DNA of 64,000 nucleotides from Syntrophomonadaceae bacterium (GTDB taxonomy: Bacteria; Bacillota; PH28-bin88), in the NCBI GenBank assembly GCA_018333865.1, contig JAGXSE010000071.1:1-64000 (forward strand), written 5' to 3'. Below, one piece after another: positions 1 through 8,640 of this stretch. The notes beneath the pieces were generated by a model. That model saw nothing but the letters and a program-made list of their open reading frames with translations, did not search any database and was not told the DNA's origin. Positions within the stretch are counted from its first letter, which is position 1; each line of letters begins with the position of its first letter. Position numbers and translations under genes: made by a program.

Positions 1-205
1 AGGATGGTCTGTAGGAAACTGGCAGTGCCAAGCTCCGAGAGGCAAGAAGTATCCACAGGTCGGCACCTTAAAGGGTCGTAAAAGGTCTGAAAGGGTGTCG
101 ATAAACAGCAAAAGCTAATCCTGCACTAAAGCTATCGCCAAAACGCGAATATGCTAGGGCAGGAAAAGTAAAACTGTGTGGCTATGGGAGGTCTGTTGGG
201 GCTTG
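1..205 (+). mobile_element. Possible group II intron fragment (domain I-like RNA)
   Basis: No gene is visible here. The text has the look of the distal half of group II intron domain I: a CTGTAGGAA block near 9-17, purine-rich loops, and pairable segments such as CGGCACC (61-67) with GGTGTCG (95-101). It is cut by the window edge, and the hpt gene ends just to its right on the other strand. The assignment rests on resemblance to remembered intron RNAs and is uncertain; another structured RNA is possible. Confidence 0.35.
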
Positions 206-214
206 GTTTTATTT

Positions 215-742
215 TTAAGGTTCCTCAACAAGCGCGAAAATTTCCATCAGGTTGCGATATTCCTCGTGGTAATCCAGTCCATAGCCGACAGCATATACAT
301 TAGGCAGCTCGAAGCCCTGGTAGTCAACGGGAACGGCTGCAATCCGCCGCGCGGGCACGTTTAACAAAGAGCAGACCCGCAATCCTGCTGGTTCGCGGGA
401 TTTTAAGTTGCGCAACAGGTAATTTAGGCTAAGACCAGTGTCAACAATATCTTCAATGATCAGCACTTCCTTGCCAGCGATATTGACATCCAAATCCTTG
501 GTAATGCGCACGATGCCTAGGGGGCCTGATCCCTTAACATAACTGGAAATGCTGATAAAATCGAGGACAAAAGGAATCATCAGCTGGCGGCTTAAGTCAA
601 CGGCAAAATAGACGCTGCCGCGCAAGACAGAGATAAGAACCAGTTCTTTACCGGCATAGTCCTGGGAAATTTTACTGCCTAAGCGGACAATCTGTGCCTG
701 AATTTCCTCCTGGCCTAGCAAAGGCTCCAAGCGGTGTTTCAT
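215..742 (-). CDS. hpt: Hypoxanthine phosphoribosyltransferase
   Basis: This enzyme salvages hypoxanthine and guanine by joining them to PRPP to make IMP and GMP in the cytoplasm. The 175-residue length is normal for the family. The PRPP-binding loop VLIIEDIVDTGLS lies at residues 93-105, and the early LISVLRGS segment (residues 36-43) is the usual pyrophosphate-binding region. The ATG is preceded by AAGGGAGG at good spacing. It follows the kinase-like/nuclease-like fusion gene by 12 bases on the same strand, so the two are very likely co-transcribed. Confidence 0.93.
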   Translation of the reverse strand: MKHRLEPLLGQEEIQAQIVRLGSKISQDYAGKELVLISVLRGSVYFAVDLSRQLMIPFVLDFISISSYVKGSGPLGIVRITKDLDVNIAGKEVLIIEDIVDTGLSLNYLLRNLKSREPAGLRVCSLLNVPARRIAAVPVDYQGFELPNVYAVGYGLDYHEEYRNLMEIFALVEEP

Positions 743-754
743 GCTAACCTCCCT

Positions 755-1687
755 TTATTTTTCGTCCATGCCGAACTTTTTCAGCAGGTTTCTATAATCT
801 TTGCCGTAGACTATCTTGGCGTTGATCTCCGGGTAAAGCTCTTTTAAGCGGCGCATCTTTTTGTTTTTTTTCCAGACCAGTTGCTGGCGCTGGGTGGTCA
901 GTTCAACATAGATGTTCTGCTCAGGAAGATAGAAGTCGGGCGTGAAAGCTTCAATAACATGGCCTTCTGTGTCCCATTGCAGCGGAAAGGTCCGTGGTTC
1001 ATACTGCCAGGGAATATTATAAAAATCCAGAACTTGGGCAAATTCAGCCTCGCTCTCATGCATAAAACCTATGTCCTGCAGAGATTGCTGTTTGTAATGC
1101 ATAGTAACTGGGTCAGCCTTCACTGGTAAATTTTCTTTGAATTTTGCCAAAGCAAATAGAGCAGTTGCAATAGCCCCCTGAGTCGTAAGTTTTGCCGTAT
1201 TCAACGTCAGGTCGTATAAGGCCATATCCAGCCAGGAATGGCCGAATACGCGGCGGATGTAACGCTTTTTCCGCTCCTCCTGTTCGCGGACCAGGCGGGC
1301 AGCCGCTTTTTCCTCCAGGCTGTAAATCTGCTTAACCCATTCTACCCGCTGCGGAAACGGGGCATAGACAAAAATATGAAAAGCATCCGGCCGGTCACGG
1401 AACAATAACTGCCCGCCGCGGCCCAAAAGGACAATTGAGTGACTGGCAGCCAGGTTCATGAGATATTCATGCAAGGCCGTTACATAGAATCGGCGTTTCT
1501 TCTCCATGTGCTCCTGTTTTGGCACTCTTTCATCAAAATTGGCTAGTTGCGGCGGCAGTCCCAGTTCTGCCAATCCCTCCGCAATCTGCCTGCGGTCGAC
1601 AAGTAAAAAGCCTAAATTCTCAGCTATGGTCCGGGCCAGCATTTCTCCCCCGGCGCCAAATTGCCTGGAAACAGTAATAACCGTCAA
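755..1687 (-). CDS. Cytidylate kinase-like protein with C-terminal nuclease-like domain
   Basis: The first ~200 residues match the cytidylate kinase-like family: a P-loop variant at the N terminus (VSRQFGAGGEMLA, residues 6-18) and a GRGG segment near residue 90. The last ~75 residues are a separate domain with TPDFYLP, IYVELTT and a lysine-rich helix (KKNKKMRRLKELYP), which resembles a PD-(D/E)xK-type nuclease core with Thr where Lys is usual. The start is TTG, chosen because GGAGGAGATAG sits directly before it. It heads a two-gene operon with hpt. The function of the fusion is unknown to me; a nucleotide-salvage or RNA-modifying role is only inferred. Confidence 0.7.
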   Translation of the reverse strand: MTVITVSRQFGAGGEMLARTIAENLGFLLVDRRQIAEGLAELGLPPQLANFDERVPKQEHMEKKRRFYVTALHEYLMNLAASHSIVLLGRGGQLLFRDRPDAFHIFVYAPFPQRVEWVKQIYSLEEKAAARLVREQEERKKRYIRRVFGHSWLDMALYDLTLNTAKLTTQGAIATALFALAKFKENLPVKADPVTMHYKQQSLQDIGFMHESEAEFAQVLDFYNIPWQYEPRTFPLQWDTEGHVIEAFTPDFYLPEQNIYVELTTQRQQLVWKKNKKMRRLKELYPEINAKIVYGKDYRNLLKKFGMDEK

Positions 1688-1720
1688 ACTATCTCCTCCG
1701 GCTTTCTAGTTATAATGAGC

Positions 1721-1756
1721 AAGGCCACAAATTAAACATTAATTTACTGTGGCCTT
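1721..1756. terminator. Inverted repeat upstream of the kinase-like gene
   Basis: A perfect 9-bp stem, AAGGCCACA at 1721-1729 with TGTGGCCTT at 1748-1756. There is no strong T run on either side, so it may be an operator or a weak terminator. The rest of 1757-2029 shows no gene I can support; short frames there lack a ribosome site. Confidence 0.3.
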
Positions 1757-2029
1757 AAAGTGAATTTCATGCCCCTTATTCGGGGACATTCCTTTTATTC
1801 GGTAAAAGGCCAAAAAATCCTGTAATCTGGTCATAAATCTTCAACACTCAAAACAAGTTGCCGGCGAATTTTACCAATGCTAGAATATTAGTATTGGTGA
1901 ATTTGTGGAGATCTAGTAGTGTCGCCGCATTGAAGCGATGGGCGGGGAGCATATTGACTGCAAGGTTGAAGCGGTTTCGGTGAGTGAAAGAAATAAAGTG
2001 GTTTCTGCCGCTTAACAAGGGGTGGTTTG

Positions 2030-2671
2030 ATGGCAACCTCTTTTTTGCATCGGTTAACAAAAGAAGAGATCCCTAAAGCTGTGGCATGCCTGAAAGACGC
2101 ATTTGCCGATGATCCACTCTGGACGGTAATATTCAAAAATGATCCTGACCGGGAAAATGCTTTATCAGCTTTTTTTACCTTTCCTTTGTTATATGGGATG
2201 AAGTACGGTCAGGCATGGGCTGCATCCCCGGAAATAGAGGGAGTAGCCGTATGGGTTCCAGGCAAATTTGCTGAAATGACAGTTTGGCGTATGTTGTGCT
2301 CTGGGGCTTTGCCATATGGCGCGAAGTTGGGGAAGGAAACCTTGCGTAGGCTGGCAATCGTATCCAAGCAGCTTGGGCCTGTCCGCAAAAGATTAACAAA
2401 GGAAAAGCCATTCTTATACCTGGCAATTATCGGCGTATCTGCCGCAGCCCAGGGGAAAGGCCTAGGCAGTAAAATCATGGACGTTATTAAAGATGAAGCC
2501 GACAGGAAAAAACTGCATCTTTATGTGGAAACGGAGAAGGAAGAAAATCTCCTGTTTTATCAGAAGCACGGCTTTACTTTGCTGCAAAAAATCGTGTTCG
2601 AGGAGATCAATTTGCCGATGTGGTTAATGGAACGCACGCCCACGCCAAACGCCAGGGGGACACCATGCTAA
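2030..2671 (+). CDS. GNAT family N-acetyltransferase
   Basis: A 213-residue acetyl-CoA dependent acetyltransferase. The acetyl-CoA binding motif A is clear at residues 136-149 (VSAAAQGKGLGSKI), followed by the typical LYVETEKEENLLFYQKHGF segment where the bound acetyl group is positioned. The N-terminal part is of the type seen in antibiotic or small-molecule acetyltransferases. The ATG at 2030 is preferred over the TTG one codon earlier because AAGGGGTGG ends just upstream. The substrate cannot be told from sequence. It stands alone between two short intergenic regions. Confidence 0.85.
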   Translation: MATSFLHRLTKEEIPKAVACLKDAFADDPLWTVIFKNDPDRENALSAFFTFPLLYGMKYGQAWAASPEIEGVAVWVPGKFAEMTVWRMLCSGALPYGAKLGKETLRRLAIVSKQLGPVRKRLTKEKPFLYLAIIGVSAAAQGKGLGSKIMDVIKDEADRKKLHLYVETEKEENLLFYQKHGFTLLQKIVFEEINLPMWLMERTPTPNARGTPC

Positions 2672-2864
2672 ATTATCTGGCAGACGAATGCTTTTTTTCA
2701 GGCCTAAAAACGTCAGGTTTTAAATCGATGTTGGGATTGGATTTTCGCACGCTTCACCCGGCCCCAAAGGTTTCTGGAAAAAAAGTGAGTGCTGATCTGT
2801 ACCCCATAATTACCCCATAATTCCCAAATTCCCTGTCCCTATAATTCCCTATGGAGGCGATAGT

Positions 2865-3176
2865 ATGTTTAAAAATATGAGCAAGAAAGTGAAGATCTCC
2901 TGGCCGCCATGCTCTTTACGTTCTGTTCACAGGTACAGTTTCAAAAACAGAGTTTTAATTGCGCAAAGCATGATGTGTGGCTGTTTCTATTGTCTTGCAA
3001 CTTTTAGTCCAGGAGAAATTGAGGAATGGACGGATGGGCCTCTATACTATAGTGAAGAGTACGGCCAAACAGCATTATGCCCTAAATGTGGTATCGATTC
3101 TGTGTTGCCGGAAAACATTCCAGGTGTGCAACTCGACTCTGCTTTTCTTTTAAAGTTGAAGCAATCTTATTTCTGA
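2865..3176 (+). CDS. Small zinc-ribbon-like cytoplasmic protein
   Basis: A 103-residue protein with two cysteine pairs, CGCFYC (residues 38-43) and CPKC (residues 72-75), which should bind one zinc ion. The block around MCGCFYCLATFSPGEI and ALCPKCGIDSVLP matches a widespread small family usually labelled only 'cytoplasmic protein'. The ATG has TGGAGGCGATA upstream. The function is not known. A terminator hairpin overlaps its stop codon, so it is a single-gene unit. 2672-2864 holds no supportable gene. Confidence 0.65.
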   Translation: MFKNMSKKVKISWPPCSLRSVHRYSFKNRVLIAQSMMCGCFYCLATFSPGEIEEWTDGPLYYSEEYGQTALCPKCGIDSVLPENIPGVQLDSAFLLKLKQSYF

Positions 3177-3213
3177 CCTGATATCTAGTTATAGGGGTCA
3201 GGTCTATTTTTTT
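3175..3213 (+). terminator. Rho-independent terminator after the zinc-ribbon gene
   Basis: GACCTGA (3175-3181) pairs with TCAGGTC (3198-3204), and a run of Ts follows at 3205-3213. It begins inside the stop codon of the upstream gene. Confidence 0.8.
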
Positions 3214-3252
3214 AATATTGGGACCTGGGGTTGGACCCCGACCCGGAAAGCA

Positions 3253-4416
3253 TCATCGGCCCTTTGTTGTCAAAATTACTAGCACGCCGCGATTTGTTCC
3301 CACCAGTATCCAGCCATGCTTGGCTTGTGCCCAATTCACCCACCCCATGGGGTCTATTGCTGTCCTTATCCCTTCCCCTTCGATGAGGACGGTAAAAGGG
3401 GCGGTTATGCCGTGATCAGGGACTACCCTAATAATTCTCCCTTCTGCTTCTGTTGTATGGGTAGGCAATGGAAACTCAAAAGGTGCTTCATACTCTTTCC
3501 CTTTCAATTGCCAGGAAACCTTGCCCGACTTCTGGTTAATCGTGACCTCCATCAACCAACTACCTCCATCGCCGAAGCCATGTTCAATCCGCTTCATTAA
3601 ATTATAAATATATCTGAAGGAAAGCTTATCGTCACTAACCCGGGTCAGCACGCCCCCAAAAGGGCTCCAAGGGCTTTCTATGGTGGGAAGGACCAGCCCG
3701 GGAAAACCGGCTTCTTCAGCCGTTGGCCTCGGAATCTGAGCCAAAAGTCTCTTGCGGCCCGCTGCAAGTTCGATCTGGTAAAGACGACCCTGTCTATTGA
3801 CGATATAGGCGGCATTTTCTTCTACCAGGGGAAAGCTAAGCTCGCCAATGCCCAGGCTGAGTCGTTGTACGCTGACCGGCTCTTCAGCCAGGTGCCACAC
3901 CCCGTAATGAAAGGTATAGTAATAAACGGCGCCCGCTAACACAGCCAGATGGAACGCCAAAGCCGCCAGGTAGATTCTTCTCTTTCTGGCCTCGTCCATG
4001 GTCCACAGCAGGGTGACAAAAACAGCCAGCACAACACAGGCAATAAAAAATGTAACATTGGCGCGAGTGACCGCAAAAGCCTCGCTAAATGCATGGCCGG
4101 CAAGAAGCAAGAGCAAAAAAAGGCCTAGGCCGAGCAAAATTAGATAAGGTATGGCAATCAAAAGCCCTGTAGAGTTTTTTAATGCCAGCCCCAAACTCGC
4201 CGGCACTATAAATAAAAGAGGCAACGTCAAATAATGAAACGGGTTGAAGAGAGATGCGTTAATGGCTGGAGGCCAAAAACCCATCGGACCTGTAATCCAA
4301 AAAAAGGTCAGGAATGAAAGAAGCACGGCAACTAAGGCGATGCCTTCTTTGGCAAAGGCATGTTCCCTGACGGATATCTTTTTCAATGCAATCCAGGCTT
4401 TAGCTTTATTAAACAT
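3253..4416 (-). CDS. Membrane protein with extracytoplasmic C-terminal domain, unknown function
   Basis: A 387-residue protein I cannot assign to a family. Residues ~25-185 hold about five hydrophobic segments rich in Leu, Phe and Ala, ending near VYYYTFHYG. Residues ~190-387 are soluble and beta-rich, with repeated short strands such as AAYIVNRQGRLYQIELAAG and WILVGTNRGVLVILT that resemble propeller-like blades, so this part may be a sensor domain outside the membrane. It converges on the zinc-ribbon gene, with about 75 bases between them. It has no operon partner. Confidence 0.7.
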   Translation of the reverse strand: MFNKAKAWIALKKISVREHAFAKEGIALVAVLLSFLTFFWITGPMGFWPPAINASLFNPFHYLTLPLLFIVPASLGLALKNSTGLLIAIPYLILLGLGLFLLLLLAGHAFSEAFAVTRANVTFFIACVVLAVFVTLLWTMDEARKRRIYLAALAFHLAVLAGAVYYYTFHYGVWHLAEEPVSVQRLSLGIGELSFPLVEENAAYIVNRQGRLYQIELAAGRKRLLAQIPRPTAEEAGFPGLVLPTIESPWSPFGGVLTRVSDDKLSFRYIYNLMKRIEHGFGDGGSWLMEVTINQKSGKVSWQLKGKEYEAPFEFPLPTHTTEAEGRIIRVVPDHGITAPFTVLIEGEGIRTAIDPMGWVNWAQAKHGWILVGTNRGVLVILTTKGR

Positions 4417-4961
4417 ATCTTCTTTTCTAACTCCCTAGCGTTTTGTTTACATTTGGTTTCAGCTTTGGAATACCGCTACTTACTTATATACGATAGAACG
4501 GTAAAAAAGTATACAGCATTTAGGTTATATGCAAACTTTTTTGGAAATTCCATGTATCTAAGCCCATCTATTATGTTCTAACATACCAGACGTATGGCTC
4601 ATGTGTCCAATCTAATTACGAGGGGGCTAAAGAGCTAGGATACGGTTGTATGCGTTTCCCAAAAAAGAATAAAGTGATCGATCAGAAACGGACGGAAAAA
4701 CAGGTTCTTTCCGCATGTTTTAACTTATATAACAGCAAGCACTTTTTTGGCGGGTGCACCAACCTTCTTAACAACTTTAATCTTCATTCAGGATAATTGC
4801 AAAGTTTTCGTCACCAAGCAGGACAATGGCAATTATAAGGAGAATGAAAAATACCATAACTCCAGTGCATCTCAACAGGCACATCGTTCCCCGTCAGCAC
4901 TTTATTGTTTTAGGCCCGGGACGTTGTCTGTTTTATTTTCTTAGATTGTATAGGTTTAAAA
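4417..4961. other. Gene-free AT-rich intergenic stretch
   Basis: No reading frame with a plausible start site or codon use is visible on either strand. The segment lies between a leftward membrane-protein gene and the tctA remnant, and probably holds the promoter of the leftward gene. Confidence 0.5.
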
Positions 4962-5105
4962 GAGCCAATAGCTGAGGCCAATTTGCGGCGGGCTTTAATA
5001 GTTTCTCACGGAGATACGACGCTCTTTTTTTATGCCAATCAGCGCCCTCTTATTGATTTTAGCTGTAATATAAAATTGGAAAGGCAAATTTCTGTCACAC
5101 CATAG
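4962..5105 (+). pseudogene. Remnant of a tctA-type (TTT family) permease, C-terminal end
   Basis: Read in the frame starting at 4962, this stretch gives a tail containing AEANLRRALIVSHGD and later NIKLERQ before a TAG at 5103-5105. The same segment in the intact TctA gene at 24722-26239 reads AESSLRRALIVSHGD. The part between HGD and NIKLERQ is garbled, as expected after small indels. There is no start codon or upstream body, so this is a decayed 3' end of a second tctA. It lies just ahead of the 2-hydroxyacid dehydrogenase gene. Confidence 0.75.
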
Positions 5106-5148
5106 GACGGCTCTGGTGAAAGCCATTAATTAACGGAAGGTGATTTCA

Positions 5149-6138
5149 ATGGCAAAATACAAGGTTTATATCAGCGATTACGATTATCCGGACCTTGCTG
5201 TCGAGAAGGAGATCTTGGAGCCGATCGGCGCGGAGGTAATTGGTCTCCAGTGCAAAACAGGGGAGGGCTTAGCTGAACTGGCAGCAGATGCGGATGTCAT
5301 TTTGCAGCAGTATGCCAAAATCCCCCGCGAAACCCTGGCGAAATTAAAGAAATGCAAAGGGATTTGCCGCTATGGCATTGGAGTGGACATTGTGGATGTT
5401 GAGGCGGCATACGAATACGGGATGCTGGTTACCAATGTGCCTGATTACTGCATTGATGAGGTTGGGGATCATACTCTGGCTATGGGTCTCATGCTGTTAA
5501 GAAGAATTCCCATGTACCATCAGGCGGTAAGAGAAGGCCGATGGCACTGGCAGGAAGCAGGTGCCCCGATCTTCCGTTTCCGGACGATTACTTGGGGTGT
5601 TATCGGTTATGGGCGCATAGCCCAAAATATTGCCCGCAAGCTCCAGGGCCTCAGTATTTCTGTCATCGCCTGCGATCCCTTTGTCTCTGCAAGCTATATG
5701 CATTCTACGGGAGTAAAGAAGGTAGATCTGGACACATTGCTGACTAAATCAGATGTGGTGAACGTGATGACCCCTTATACCAAAGAAACCCATCACCTGA
5801 TTGGTGAAGAGGCCTTGCGACTGATGAAACCCCACGGAATTCTCTTGAACTGTGCCCGGGGCAAAATAGTAGACAACAAGGCTTTATACCGGGCCTTAAC
5901 CGAGGGCTGGATAGCTGCGGCGGGCCTTGATGATACAGAGGAAGAACCAGCCAAGCTGCCAGATTGGGACCCCCGCGATAACCCTCTGTTTTCATTGGAT
6001 AACTGTATTATCACACCCCATGTGGCCTATATTTCCGAGACCTCTGTAAAAGAGGCCCGGGAAACTGCTGCCGAAAACGCCAGGGCGGTGCTTTTGGGCC
6101 AGACCCCGCCTAACCAGGTCCTGCCGAAGCGAATATAA
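5149..6138 (+). CDS. D-isomer specific 2-hydroxyacid dehydrogenase (CtBP/SerA-like)
   Basis: An NAD-dependent cytoplasmic oxidoreductase of 329 residues that interconverts 2-keto and D-2-hydroxy acids. The nucleotide-binding motif GVIGYGRIAQ is at residues 150-159. The expected catalytic Arg (NCARGK, R237), the acidic group after GLDDTEEEP (264-266) and His291 (TPHVA) are all present. The ATG at 5149 is used because CGGAAGGTG lies just upstream; a GTG inside that site would be too early. It follows a tctA remnant, so it may once have belonged to a carboxylate uptake and reduction cluster. The substrate is unknown. Confidence 0.85.
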   Translation: MAKYKVYISDYDYPDLAVEKEILEPIGAEVIGLQCKTGEGLAELAADADVILQQYAKIPRETLAKLKKCKGICRYGIGVDIVDVEAAYEYGMLVTNVPDYCIDEVGDHTLAMGLMLLRRIPMYHQAVREGRWHWQEAGAPIFRFRTITWGVIGYGRIAQNIARKLQGLSISVIACDPFVSASYMHSTGVKKVDLDTLLTKSDVVNVMTPYTKETHHLIGEEALRLMKPHGILLNCARGKIVDNKALYRALTEGWIAAAGLDDTEEEPAKLPDWDPRDNPLFSLDNCIITPHVAYISETSVKEARETAAENARAVLLGQTPPNQVLPKRI

Positions 6139-6167
6139 TGAAAAGACAGCTGCAAGCAAAATGGTTT

Positions 6168-6980
6168 CTATAACTGCTCTATAATAGATTCATGTGCCCC
6201 CAGTCTTTTAGATAACTCTTTGCCGGCCTCGGCAGTTACAGATATCAGCCAGGATTTCCTTTCTTCGGTGACCCGCAGCCGGGGGGCGGTGGTGCTGATG
6301 GCAGCAACTGCTTTGCCGGAGTAGTCCCAGATCGGGGTGGCCACACACCAGACACCGGTTTCATGCTCTTCGTTGTCCAGGCTGTAACCAAGTTGGCGGA
6401 TCTTTTGCAGCTCGTTTTTCAGCAATTGAGCATCTGTAATCGTATTGGGCGTAAAACGGGGCAACCCCTGCTTTTGTACTATAGAAGCCAATTCCTGTTC
6501 AGGCAAAAACGCAATCAAGGCCTTGCCGACACCGGTGCAGTGGAGGGGCAATCTTCTGCCAATCCGGGAAAAAAGCCGGAGAGTGCCATTGCCTTCGATT
6601 TTTTCAATATACACGGCTGCATCCTTGTCCAATACCACCAGGTGAGCGATTTCATTAGTTTTTGCTACCAGAGCCTGTAGCACGGGGAGAGCTACTTTTC
6701 GTAAATCAAGCTTATTAAAAGCTATTCCTCCCAGTTCCAACAATTTAAAGCCAAAGCGGTATTTACCTGTTTCCAGGTTCTGCTGCACGTATCCCCGGTC
6801 TGCGAAGGTGAGCATTAGCCTGTGTGCGGTCCCTTTGGGCAAACCGATTTTTTTGCTGATTTCAGTAACCCCTACCTCGTCCTGTTCGGACATTGCTTCC
6901 AGGATATCTAAGGCCCTGTGCAAGGATTGAATCCGCGGCGTAGGGTTTTTATCTTTTTGACTGTTTTTGATATGGATCAC
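6168..6980 (-). CDS. IclR family transcriptional regulator
   Basis: A 270-residue regulator with an N-terminal winged helix-turn-helix (about residues 18-75, containing RALDILEAM and LPKGTAHRLMLTFADRGYV) and a C-terminal effector-binding domain with PLHCTGVGKALIAFLPE, which is the hallmark IclR segment. It converges on the 2-hydroxyacid dehydrogenase and is divergent from the transporter/aldehyde oxidoreductase run starting at 7539, so either is a likely target. The start is a GTG with poor spacing to GCCGGGG, so the exact N terminus is uncertain. Confidence 0.9.
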   Translation of the reverse strand: MIHIKNSQKDKNPTPRIQSLHRALDILEAMSEQDEVGVTEISKKIGLPKGTAHRLMLTFADRGYVQQNLETGKYRFGFKLLELGGIAFNKLDLRKVALPVLQALVAKTNEIAHLVVLDKDAAVYIEKIEGNGTLRLFSRIGRRLPLHCTGVGKALIAFLPEQELASIVQKQGLPRFTPNTITDAQLLKNELQKIRQLGYSLDNEEHETGVWCVATPIWDYSGKAVAAISTTAPRLRVTEERKSWLISVTAEAGKELSKRLGAHESIIEQL

Positions 6981-7024
6981 CCCGGCAAGATAGATATAGC
7001 GGAACAGCCTTGTCTTGCTATTTA

Positions 7025-7035
7025 ATACGACGTAT
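7025..7035. promoter_or_regulatory. Possible operator palindrome upstream of the IclR gene
   Basis: ATACG-A-CGTAT is a perfect 11-base palindrome about 45 bases upstream of the IclR-family start, in the divergent intergenic region. Autoregulation by the IclR protein is plausible but is only inference. Confidence 0.3.
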
Positions 7036-7269
7036 CATGCCGATTAATTACGCCGTCAATAAAAAAATTCCTGCGTATTGATGCTTTGTATTCAGTTTTT
7101 TTTGCCAACTTCGATAATTTGTTAAGTTTAAAAATTTTCTCTTTTAAGAAGAAAGTGATCAGCAGGAAATAGTATTTTTACACAGAAATTAAATTTCACA
7201 GTTCTCAATACATCGTATCGCTATGCGTGACAGAAAGTCTGCCTGTCTCGAATGAAGCGAGCTTTGACA

Positions 7270-7480
7270 AGATTCAACTGGGTCTTGGCTTCAGAGGGGG
7301 ATTGCAACCCCCACTGAAGCTTAGAGCCAGTTAATATAGTAGCGTAGCCGCTCTTATCCCGCCGCTCTAATTGGGGACATTCCTGTCCCCAAAGACAGGC
7401 CCGAGCTTCAGCAGGTGTGTCCCCTTTCCTTAGCAGCGGGGGTATTAGAGCGGGTAGCTTATCTATGATAAAATGCTGGT
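7270..7480 (-). repeat. ~205-bp dispersed repeat, copy 1 (inverted relative to 31692-31900)
   Basis: The reverse complement of this stretch matches 31692-31900 with only a handful of substitutions and one or two small gaps. It contains an internal hairpin, TTGGGGACATTCCTGTCCCCAA, near 7371-7392. A frame runs through both copies, but three of the four coding differences I compared change the amino acid, so it is not a conserved gene. It lies between the IclR gene and the transporter operon, where it could affect the operon leader. Confidence 0.85.
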
Positions 7481-7538
7481 GCATAGCGCCATAACCCACC
7501 GCAGGAGAGATCATGGGTGGGCAAGGAGGTAGTATTGA

Positions 7539-8615
7539 TTGAAGGCTGGTTTGGAAGTAAGAAGAACCATTAATTTAAAGTCTTTTGAATGGCTATGGGA
7601 AACCCAGCTGGGCATTTCTGTTTTATCGCTGGGGCTTTCCGTGTTATTGCTCTTAATCATGTCCCTGATGTTTGGCGCCCAGCCTTTGCATGTGCTGATA
7701 TCTCTATTTGAAGGGGCTCTTAAGGGTCAGCGGTCGCTGGTATCCACTCTCAGCGAGATGGCGGTGATTACTCTGGCCGGCTTGGCTGTGCTGCTGCCTA
7801 TTCGGGCAGGTTTCTTTAATATTGGCGGGCAAGGTCAGATTGAAATCGGGGCGCTTGCTGCTGTAGTTGTGGCTACTAATCTGCAGGGATCGCCGGCAGT
7901 TGTGATTCTAACAGCCCTATTGACGGCTATAGTAGCCGGGGCCCTGATAGTGGTGGTGCCCCTGGTATTAAAGATTAAGCGGGGTGCCAGCGAAGTTACT
8001 ACGACCATCATGATGAACTTCGCCTGTATCCAGTTGGTGTTCGCCATGATTACCGGGGCTCTGAAGGATCCTGCTTCATTTTATGGATCTACTCATACTA
8101 TCCAGGAGAGCTTCAGGCTGCCAGTTTTTCCTCAGGCCCTGGGCACTCATGCAGGCGTCTTGCTGGCAATAGCCATTGCGATCCTGGTGTACTGGTTAAT
8201 GAGCCGCACGGTTTTTGGGATGCACCTAAAAGCAGTGGGCTCCAATCCGACTGCCGCCAGGGCAGCGGGGATTTCCGTCAACAAAGTGCTGATCTGCTCT
8301 GTTTTGCTGGGAGCTGGGCTGGCAGGGCTGGCCGGTGGGATCCAGGCCATGGGGGTTACCTATAAAGTAGCTGAGGGTTGGTCTAAGACTTGGGGCTTTA
8401 CAGGTATTCCGGTGGCTTTTCTGGGCGGTAATGGCTTGGGTATAATTCCGGTCGCCTTTTTACTGGCGATCATGGAGACAGGCGCCAGATACATGCAGGC
8501 CATGACCGGGGTGCCGTCGGCCTTGGTCTATGTATTTAAGGGGATTCCGGTGCTGGTCTTTATCTGCCTTACTGCCAGGCGTGGGTTGTATCACAAAAAG
8601 CGGAACAGCGACTAG
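7539..8615 (+). CDS. ABC transporter permease (BMP-linked, nucleoside type), subunit 1
   Basis: A 358-residue inner-membrane permease of the BPD_transp_2 family, with about ten hydrophobic segments. The block FFNIGGQGQIEIGALAAV (around residues 90-107) and the cytoplasmic loop with AVGSNPTAARAAGISVNK are typical of the larger permease paired with BMP-type lipoproteins. The start is TTG, supported by GCAAGGAGGT at 7521-7530. It is the first gene of a transporter set with the second permease, a lipoprotein and a double ATPase. Nucleoside or purine-like cargo is inferred from the family. Confidence 0.85.
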   Translation: MKAGLEVRRTINLKSFEWLWETQLGISVLSLGLSVLLLLIMSLMFGAQPLHVLISLFEGALKGQRSLVSTLSEMAVITLAGLAVLLPIRAGFFNIGGQGQIEIGALAAVVVATNLQGSPAVVILTALLTAIVAGALIVVVPLVLKIKRGASEVTTTIMMNFACIQLVFAMITGALKDPASFYGSTHTIQESFRLPVFPQALGTHAGVLLAIAIAILVYWLMSRTVFGMHLKAVGSNPTAARAAGISVNKVLICSVLLGAGLAGLAGGIQAMGVTYKVAEGWSKTWGFTGIPVAFLGGNGLGIIPVAFLLAIMETGARYMQAMTGVPSALVYVFKGIPVLVFICLTARRGLYHKKRNSD

Positions 8616-8640
8616 AATTTTTCAAAAAAGGTGTGAACAT

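Noticed and set aside
1848-2136. Two short leftward frames before the acetyltransferase gene
   Set aside because: No ribosome site, no family resemblance, and they overlap the start of a well-supported gene.
2620-2820. 66-codon frame after the acetyltransferase
   Set aside because: It starts inside the previous gene, lacks a ribosome site and has no recognisable motif.
4747-4944. 65-codon rightward frame in the 4.4-5.1 kb gap
   Set aside because: Composition does not look coding and there is no start signal.
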